Assembly (NCBI GenBank): GCA_903970355.1
Contig: CAJCIF010000308.1
Span: 1-12,963, forward strand
Reading direction: 5' to 3'
DNA: 12,963 bases
Source: Actinomycetota bacterium
Lineage (GTDB): Bacteria > Cyanobacteriota > Vampirovibrionia > Obscuribacterales > Obscuribacteraceae
Positions 8,329 through 12,963 of this stretch are shown here, in pieces. Each line of letters opens with the position of its first letter. The stretch's first letter is position 1. Under the pieces are notes generated by a model. It was not told where the DNA came from. It worked only from the letters and a program-made list of their open reading frames with translations, and searched no databases. The position numbers and the translations under genes were made by a program.

Positions 8329-8436
8329 CGGGAACGATTACTGTAAGCAAGCGTTTACGTTTCTAACATCTAAAACAAAACAAGTTCATAGACTCCTAAC
8401 CTTGCCCCCTTAGCCTATAAGCAAAGGAGCCGGTTC

Positions 8437-9417
8437 ATGCGTTCCACCGGATTTGGACAATTGCAAGCTGTTAATTCGAGCGAAAGCACGTCGTCCACGA
8501 ACGAGTTTTATAAAGCAAACATTTTGGCAATCGCCATTTTGACAATTGTGGTTGTGTGCGGCGCATTGCTCGCCAATAAAGCTGAGTTAGCTCTGAATGC
8601 GCATGTACTGCGCATAAAAGATGTTCAATACGGGCCCAATAATTTGCAAGGCAATAATTTGATGGATTTGTACTTTCCGAGCACCGGGTCAGGGCCTTAT
8701 CCTGTTGTTGTATGGATTCACGGTGGCGGTTGGCTGATTGGCAATAAAGACAATTCACCGAGTGAAGTTCTTCTGGATAACGGTATTGCTGTCGCGAGCA
8801 TCAATTACAGACTTTCAAAAGAGGCGATATTTCCTGCTCAAGAGGAAGATTGTTTTGGAGCACTGCAATATCTACGCAGTCATGCTCGTGAACTGAATAT
8901 AGATCCAAATGAAATAGGACTTTGGGGAGCCTCTGCCGGCGGGCATTTGGTTGCTTTAGTTGGTATCAAAAGCAGTATCGGGTCCTTAAATGGAACAGCA
9001 CCTGTTAAAGCAATTTGCGATTGGTGTGGTCCTGCAGACATACGAACACTGGCTGCCCAATCCAAACCGGATTGTCCGCTCCATCACGACACTCCGGATG
9101 CAGTAGAGAAACTATTATTGGGCGGAACAATAGAGGAAAAGAAAACATTGGCAGTCGAGGCCAGTCCTACCGCATTTGCTCACGGCAATTGCCCACCGAT
9201 TCTGATAATGCACGGAGATGCCGATGACATAGTGCCCGTCGAGCAAAGCCTGGACCTTTCAAAGGCACTTAAGTCGGCAGGTGCGCCGCATGTGGACATG
9301 GTTGTTCTACCGGGCTCTGGGCACAATTTCTGCACGCGGGAGAATATGGAGAGAGTTTCAAAGTTTTTCGTAACATATTTGAAGCAATCTGCAGAACGAG
9401 CCTCATTCGAACAATAG
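8437..9417 (+). CDS. Membrane-anchored alpha/beta hydrolase (esterase/lipase-like), copy 2
   Basis: A 326-residue paralogue of the preceding gene; the catalytic domains agree at roughly half of positions by eye, including long shared runs such as AVASINYRL and CDWCGP. A Ser/Thr-rich start of about 25 residues leads into one hydrophobic helix (about 28-47), suggesting a signal anchor. HGGGW (95-99) is the oxyanion hole, GASAGG (164-169) carries Ser166, Asp263 lies in HGDAD and His296 in GSGHNF. Compared with copy 1 it has a longer segment at about 203-245 with extra His and Cys (DCPLHHDTP), near where relatives form the substrate lid, so specificity may differ. AAGGAG (8424-8429) sits 7 nt before the ATG, a good ribosome site. 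A 108-bp gap with no clear terminator separates the two copies. The pattern points to tandem duplication followed by divergence. Confidence 0.88.
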   Translation: MRSTGFGQLQAVNSSESTSSTNEFYKANILAIAILTIVVVCGALLANKAELALNAHVLRIKDVQYGPNNLQGNNLMDLYFPSTGSGPYPVVVWIHGGGWLIGNKDNSPSEVLLDNGIAVASINYRLSKEAIFPAQEEDCFGALQYLRSHARELNIDPNEIGLWGASAGGHLVALVGIKSSIGSLNGTAPVKAICDWCGPADIRTLAAQSKPDCPLHHDTPDAVEKLLLGGTIEEKKTLAVEASPTAFAHGNCPPILIMHGDADDIVPVEQSLDLSKALKSAGAPHVDMVVLPGSGHNFCTRENMERVSKFFVTYLKQSAERASFEQ

Positions 9418-9619
9418 ACCAAGCATTACATAGGTTCAGGACGCCCATTTTCTTGAACTTTTGAGACAAGCTTTGTCAAGAAGAAACCAATCGTTAGTGT
9501 TATCTGTGTATTATGTAAGCCAAGGCCAGCCCGAATAATATCGGCAGTTGGCTGCGATCGATTCAATGGCGGACAGTTTGAGCTGACCTGCTGTGTAATT
9601 AAACGCCTTGGAGGCTAGC

Positions 9620-9982
9620 ATGTTGAGACAAACGTTAAAGGTTTTTTTTCTTGGAAAAGCGGCATTTGATCTTTCGCGAGAAAAAATTGAAGAGTATGTA
9701 AACGCGATACTAGGCAAGGTGGCCGGACAAGGTGCCGAAGATGTCGAAAAAATAGAAGCTTTGCGTAATAAGGTCAAAGAAGCCATCACAGACGCTTCCA
9801 GCAAAGTTATGCAACGTTCGGAAGTCTTGGAAGCGCAATTCAATGAAAAAGTGCGCCGGCAAGTTGCAGATTTCTCTTTAGAAACTTTAGGCGACAGCAA
9901 CGAAATTAATGAATTGCGTGCTGAAATTGCAAGCTTGCGCGCTGAATTAGTGCAACTTCGCTCGTCAAAAGTAACAGTTTAA
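9620..9982 (+). CDS. Phasin-like small coiled-coil protein
   Basis: A 120-residue, mostly helical protein. Its opening, LKVFFLGKAAFDLSREKIEE, matches the pattern of small phasin-family proteins (an aliphatic FxLG segment followed by Leu-Ser/Thr-x-Glu-Lys), and the rest is charged helix ending in a heptad-like coiled coil (about 92-115, INELRAEIASLRAELVQLR). Phasins coat polyhydroxyalkanoate granules or regulate their formation; other members have no proven granule role. The ATG at 9620 is chosen because GGAGG (9610-9614) lies 5 nt before it; the earlier TTG at 9608 would place this ribosome site inside the gene. No signal peptide or membrane segment is seen. It stands alone, 202 bp after the hydrolases. 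The thiolase and beta-oxidation genes about 0.8 kb downstream make a storage-lipid link plausible but not shown. Confidence 0.6.
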   Translation: MLRQTLKVFFLGKAAFDLSREKIEEYVNAILGKVAGQGAEDVEKIEALRNKVKEAITDASSKVMQRSEVLEAQFNEKVRRQVADFSLETLGDSNEINELRAEIASLRAELVQLRSSKVTV

Positions 9983-10041
9983 AATAATCCGCCTGCGCTG
10001 CCACGCTACTTGCATAGAGCCAATACAGCCAATAACGGACA

Positions 10042-10061
10042 GATACCACCGGTGATACCAC
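10042..10061 (+). repeat. Direct repeat GATACCAC, two copies 12 bp apart
   Basis: GATACCAC occurs at 10042-10049 and again at 10054-10061, separated by CGGT. The spacing is close to one helical turn, as expected for two protomers of a regulator on the same DNA face. Confidence 0.6.
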
Positions 10062-10071
10062 TATGGTTGAT

Positions 10072-10090
10072 TGTGATCATGATGTGATCA
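10072..10090 (+). repeat. Direct repeat TGTGATCA, two copies 11 bp apart
   Basis: TGTGATCA occurs at 10072-10079 and 10083-10090, separated by TGA. Each copy contains the palindrome TGATCA. The TGTGA half-site recalls CRP-family operators, but the second half is a direct repeat and not the inverted TCACA, so a classical CRP site is not supported. It lies about 27 bp upstream of the candidate -10 at 10117, a suitable place for an activator. Confidence 0.55.
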
Positions 10091-10314
10091 AGGTCGCATA
10101 GTTTCTATTTTCTGCGTACAATTATCTGTGGAGCCCGGAACATATTTGTAGTTGACGCGCTCATAGGAGGGGTAATACCTCAGGGGATTAAACGACGAAT
10201 CTTTAATGCAACCCTTTTGGGAAACATGGAAACCTCAGCGGTATCTCTCCCGTCATTTAATTCGGCTAAGTACGTCAACAAACCTATACCGGCGAGTAAG
10301 TAGAGGAGGCTTTA

Positions 10315-10659
10315 ATGGTTAGAGCAAATGAAAGTGGTCAAGGAGCAGTGAAACTTCGTGGTTTCGCTTCTATGGACCAAGAAAAACAACGAGAAATAGC
10401 CCGCAAGGGTGGAAAAGCTGCACATGAAAAGGGAACCGCACACGAATTCACTTCAGATGAAGCCCGTGCTGCTGGCAAGAAAGGCGGAGAAGCCGTAAGC
10501 CGCAATCGTGCCCACATGTCAGCCATTGGCCAAAGAGGTGGCCAGCAAAGCGCCGGAGGGCGTCGTTCTCGCCAACAGCACGTATCTGCAAATCAAGAAG
10601 AAGATACTATGCTGCAAAATCCGATCTCGATCCAAGGCCAGAGCGTAGCTCATTCCTAA
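10315..10659 (+). CDS. KGG-repeat stress-type protein
   Basis: A 114-residue, very hydrophilic protein with KGG-type repeats: REIARKGGKAAHEKG (27-40), ARAAGKKGGEAVSRN (50-64) and SAIGQRGGQ (69-77), with the RGFASMD lead-in at 15-21. This is the pattern of small general-stress proteins such as B. subtilis GsiB and E. coli YciG relatives; they are thought to be disordered protective proteins, and no enzyme activity is known. The last 35 residues (QQHVSANQEEDTML onward) are Gln/Ser-rich and not part of the repeat. GAGGAGG (10303-10309) 5 nt before ATG 10315 is the strongest ribosome site in the window and fixes the start over the internal Met20. No signal peptide or membrane segment. A palindromic terminator follows 92 bp after the stop. 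The direct repeats in its 330-bp upstream region suggest dedicated control. Confidence 0.85.
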   Translation: MVRANESGQGAVKLRGFASMDQEKQREIARKGGKAAHEKGTAHEFTSDEARAAGKKGGEAVSRNRAHMSAIGQRGGQQSAGGRRSRQQHVSANQEEDTMLQNPISIQGQSVAHS

Positions 10660-10751
10660 TAAAGGAATTCTGCAAACTCCATAACGCTAGTACCGGCATT
10701 AACGTCCGGACATGGGGTTGTTGTGGTTAGCCATCGATTCGAACTATATCC

Positions 10752-10780
10752 AAAGGCGCGGAGAATTCTCCGCGCCTTTT
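10752..10780 (+). terminator. Perfect palindromic terminator between KGG gene and thiolase gene
   Basis: Positions 10752-10779 form a perfect 28-bp palindrome (AAAGGCGCGG on the left, centre AGAATTCT, CCGCGCCTTT on the right), giving a GC-rich 12-bp stem with loop AATT. It is preceded by A and followed by T, so it could stop transcription from either side. It ends 35 bp before the thiolase ATG. Confidence 0.85.
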
Positions 10781-10814
10781 GCATTATCATCAAAGTGGTA
10801 GGCGAGGTTGACTC

Positions 10815-12050
10815 ATGGCAACAGCAGTTAAAAGATCAAAGGATTGTCAGGTTTGGCTAGTAGCTGGAAGCAGGACTCCCATTGGTTCCTTCGGCAAAAG
10901 TTTAAGAAGTGTCGCAGTAGATAAATTGGCGGCGCACGTGATGCAACGCGCGGTGCATCGCTCCGGAATACATCCCACTAAAATTGATTCGATCATTCTC
11001 GGGCACGGCTACCAGACTTCCTATACTCCGAATACCGCTCGACATTCTGCTTTGCTTGCCGAATTTCCGGCTGCTATTCCAGCAATGACCGTACAGCGTC
11101 AATGTGGCTCCGGCATGGAAGCGGCCAATCTTGGCGCCAATGAAATTTTGCTTGGTAAAGCGGACATCGTTCTTGCCGGTGGAACGGAATCAATGTCAAC
11201 GGTTCCTTACATGATACCGGGCGATGTGCGCTGGAAAGGATTCATTTCAGACAAATTCAAAATAACGCGTCTTGGTCCTAGACCGGTTATTGGCACAATT
11301 GCAGATAATGGACTTGCACCGACGAAGTTAATCTGGGACATGAAGTCCGTCTATATGTCTGGTACTGCCCAAAGAGTTGCAGACGCTTACGGAATTACAC
11401 GCGAGGCTGCCGATGCTTATTCACTGCGTTCTCAGGAACTTGCTAACAAAGCGAAAGCAAGTGGCAGATTTGCTTGTGAAATAGATCCGATCGAAGTTCC
11501 TGGCCGCGGATTTTTTAGTGAAGATGAACATCCCCGCAAGACATCACTGGAAGCATTAGCCAAACTTCCACCTGTATTGAAAACGCGCATTATCACAGCC
11601 GGAAACAGCTCTGGTATCAATGATGGTGCGTGCGCCCTGATTCTTGCTTCAACAGAAAAAGTAAGCGAGCTAGGACTATCGCCATTGGCTCGCATTGTCG
11701 ATAGTTGCTCCGTTGGGGTTGATCCAGAACAAATGGGACTCGGTCCTGTTGCGGCGATCAGTAAGTTATTGAAACGCAACGACCTTTCGCTTTCCGATAT
11801 TGATTTGATTGAAATAAACGAAGCTTTTGCAACGCAATATTTGAGCTGTGAAAAACTGCTTGATTTAGATCGCGAAAAAGTAAATGTCAACGGTGGAGCA
11901 ATAGCACTGGGACATCCAATTGGTATGTCCGGAGCAAGACTATTGCTAACATTGGCGCACGAGCTCAGACTGCGTAATCTCAAACGCGGCGTAGCCGCAT
12001 TGTGCATAGGCGGCGGAATGGGAATTGCTACATTAATTGAGCGGGAATAG
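10815..12050 (+). CDS. Thiolase (acetyl-CoA acyltransferase, FadA/AtoB type)
   Basis: Thiolases cleave 3-ketoacyl-CoA with CoA (beta-oxidation) or join two acetyl-CoA units (biosynthetic). The 411-residue product has the full catalytic set: nucleophile Cys97 in VQRQCGSGM, NEAF at 335-338, His367 in GHPIG and Cys397 in CIGGGMG. SRTPIGSFGK near the N-terminus is standard. The segment at about 131-195, between AGGTESMS and the helix GTAQRVADAYGI, is somewhat longer than in short biosynthetic thiolases; this loop shapes the acyl pocket. The stop is 18 bp before a FadB/FadJ-type gene, so a degradative role on fatty acids is favoured; synthesis of acetoacetyl-CoA for PHA cannot be excluded given the phasin-like gene upstream. 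GAGG (10804-10807) sits 7 nt before the ATG. No promoter fits between the palindromic terminator and the start; TTGTGG (10721) with TATATC (10745) is a weak option just upstream. Confidence 0.94.
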   Translation: MATAVKRSKDCQVWLVAGSRTPIGSFGKSLRSVAVDKLAAHVMQRAVHRSGIHPTKIDSIILGHGYQTSYTPNTARHSALLAEFPAAIPAMTVQRQCGSGMEAANLGANEILLGKADIVLAGGTESMSTVPYMIPGDVRWKGFISDKFKITRLGPRPVIGTIADNGLAPTKLIWDMKSVYMSGTAQRVADAYGITREAADAYSLRSQELANKAKASGRFACEIDPIEVPGRGFFSEDEHPRKTSLEALAKLPPVLKTRIITAGNSSGINDGACALILASTEKVSELGLSPLARIVDSCSVGVDPEQMGLGPVAAISKLLKRNDLSLSDIDLIEINEAFATQYLSCEKLLDLDREKVNVNGGAIALGHPIGMSGARLLLTLAHELRLRNLKRGVAALCIGGGMGIATLIERE

Positions 12051-12068
12051 AGTGAGTGCAAGAATAAA

Positions 12069-12963
12069 ATGAGTGCAGTAGACACAAAAGACAATAAATC
12101 TGTAACCCAACCATATGTGGAAATGAAGGTTACGGAACGCGGTGTAGCTGTCGTTACTTTCGATGTTCCGGACAGCAAAGTAAATGTCTTGTCGGAAGCA
12201 TTGATGAGGGATTTCGAGCCGATACTAAAAGAGCTTTCGCAGTCAAAAAATTTAAAAGGCGCTGTTTTTATATCCGGCAAAGCAGACAACTTTATTGCTG
12301 GAGCAGACATAACGGCTATCAAGAATCTTCAAAAGCAATCGCCCATTGAAGCTTATGAAGGTTCTCGTCTCGGCAAAGCGATATTCGAAAAGATTGAAAA
12401 ACTGCCGTTTCGCACAGTTGCTGCCATTAACGGACAGTGCCTTGGCGGCGGCACCGAAATGACGCTTGCCTGCAAATATCGCATTGCTACTGATAGTAAA
12501 AGTACAAAGATCGGTTTTCCAGAAGTTATGTTGGGGTTCATTCCCGGTTGGGGTGGCACGGTAAGAGCACCTAAACTAATCGGTTTGCAAAACGCGATGG
12601 ACCTCATTATGACGGGCCGTACTATCGACGGAAAGAAAGCATGGAAAATGGGGCTTGTCGATGAAGTTACGTCAACCGAACTGCTCCTCAGTCGTGCTGA
12701 AGAAGTAGCTCTTGGAGCAAGCGTCAGGCGTTTTGATCCAGATCCAAAAGCAAAATTACTCCGCTTTTTCATTGATAAAACATCAATAGGCAGAAGCGTT
12801 GCTCGCAAAACCGCTTATAAGAGTGTGATGAAGGAGACGAAAGGAAACTTCCCCGCGCCTCTTGAAGCGCTCAAGCTCCTCATCAAAAACTTTGACAGAA
12901 ATGATGCCGCAGCTTACGAAGCAGAGTCACAAGTATTTGCGCGTCTTGCTGTTACGCAAGTGT
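12069..12963 (+). CDS. fadJ: Beta-oxidation multifunctional enzyme, FadB/FadJ type (5' part)
   Basis: The frame opens at ATG 12069 and is still open at the window end after 298 residues. It encodes an enoyl-CoA hydratase domain: ISGKADNFIAGADI (68-81) binds the CoA thioester, INGQCLGGGTEM (120-131) carries catalytic Glu130, and GFPEVMLGFIPGWGGT (149-164) carries the second catalytic Glu152. Beyond the hydratase fold, residues about 225-298 contain the linker pattern of FadB/FadJ (GRSVARKTAY, then TKGNFPAPLEALK and YEAESQVFARLAVT), which leads to a 3-hydroxyacyl-CoA dehydrogenase domain expected past the edge. The protein would hydrate trans-2-enoyl-CoA and oxidise the 3-hydroxy product, which the upstream thiolase then cleaves. 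The 18-bp gap to that gene argues for one operon. No strong ribosome site is visible, so translational coupling is possible. FadJ is favoured over FadB only on the linker wording. Confidence 0.9.
   Translation, partial: MSAVDTKDNKSVTQPYVEMKVTERGVAVVTFDVPDSKVNVLSEALMRDFEPILKELSQSKNLKGAVFISGKADNFIAGADITAIKNLQKQSPIEAYEGSRLGKAIFEKIEKLPFRTVAAINGQCLGGGTEMTLACKYRIATDSKSTKIGFPEVMLGFIPGWGGTVRAPKLIGLQNAMDLIMTGRTIDGKKAWKMGLVDEVTSTELLLSRAEEVALGASVRRFDPDPKAKLLRFFIDKTSIGRSVARKTAYKSVMKETKGNFPAPLEALKLLIKNFDRNDAAAYEAESQVFARLAVTQV

Larger units (their letters stand above)
9983..10314 (+). other. Long upstream region of the KGG gene
   Basis: No gene is supported. It holds two pairs of short direct repeats (listed separately), a candidate -10 TACAAT at 10117-10122 with a poor -35, and a second weak candidate, TTGACG (10152-10157) with TAATAC after 15 bp. 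AGGAGG at about 10165-10170 resembles a ribosome site but has no start codon at the right distance. A 38-codon frame from ATG 10206 overlaps the KGG start (see rejected list). Confidence 0.4.

Noticed and set aside
10072..10090. Classical CRP site (TGTGA-N6-TCACA)
   Set aside because: Only the TGTGA half is present, repeated in direct orientation; the inverted half is missing.
10206..10322. 38-codon frame (MQPFWETWKPQRY...) ending over the KGG start at ATGGTTAG
   Set aside because: No ribosome site, no similarity recognised. The stop/start overlap could support coupling but is likely chance; the KGG gene has its own strong ribosome site.
10715..10755. TTCGAA segment resembling a tRNA T-loop on the - strand
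   Set aside because: The flanks do not form a T-stem and no acceptor or anticodon arm is present.
12053..12077. Repeated TGAGTGCA around the start of the FadB/FadJ-type gene, with an alternative GTG start at 12053
   Set aside because: The GTG frame hits a stop within six codons and is out of frame with the gene; the 8-bp repeat is probably chance.
11432..12322. Long open frame on the - strand (296 codons), and a 151-codon one at 12353-12808
   Set aside because: They lie antisense to the thiolase gene and the FadB/FadJ-type gene, whose products show complete catalytic motifs. The antisense products are Ser-rich shadow translations without a recognisable domain.

Overview
The window looks like an ordinary chromosomal segment of a non-photosynthetic relative of the cyanobacteria (Melainabacteria/Vampirovibrionia, perhaps Obscuribacterales). 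This is inference. It rests on a ClpC whose N-domain and ATPase motifs read like cyanobacterial ClpC, combined with a fatty-acid beta-oxidation gene pair, a phasin-like protein and membrane-anchored hydrolases. No photosynthesis gene, rRNA, tRNA, CRISPR array, transposase or phage gene is visible. All recognised genes lie on the + strand, and base composition is moderate, near half G+C.

Layout: (1) positions 2-844, the 3' part of a TPR/coiled-coil protein gene. (2) 872-1128, a consensus sigma70-type promoter (TTGACA, 17 bp, TATGAT) driving a structured, untranslated RNA of about 220 nt that ends in an intrinsic terminator; its fold resembles 6S RNA. (3) 1331-1380, a perfect 21-bp inverted repeat just upstream of a TATAAT box, then tsaE (tRNA t6A synthesis). 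(4) topA (topoisomerase I with four C-terminal zinc ribbons), a short degenerate repeat array, and clpC (AAA+ unfoldase of the ClpCP protease). (5) 7450-9417, two adjacent paralogous membrane-anchored alpha/beta hydrolases. (6) 9620-9982, a small phasin-like coiled-coil protein. (7) 10315-10659, a KGG-repeat stress protein preceded by two pairs of short direct repeats and followed by a perfect palindromic terminator. (8) 10815-12963, a thiolase gene followed after 18 bp by a FadB/FadJ-type multifunctional beta-oxidation gene that runs off the window.

How the genes fit together: the left and centre are housekeeping (tRNA modification, DNA topology, protein quality control, global RNA polymerase regulation if the RNA is 6S). 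The right side suggests acyl-CoA and carbon-storage metabolism (phasin-like protein, thiolase, hydratase/dehydrogenase) beside a stress protein. No clearly new multi-gene system is visible. The best leads are the 6S-like RNA, the long perfect hairpin in front of tsaE, the tandem hydrolase pair sharing an unusual CDWCGP motif, and the paired direct repeats upstream of the KGG gene.
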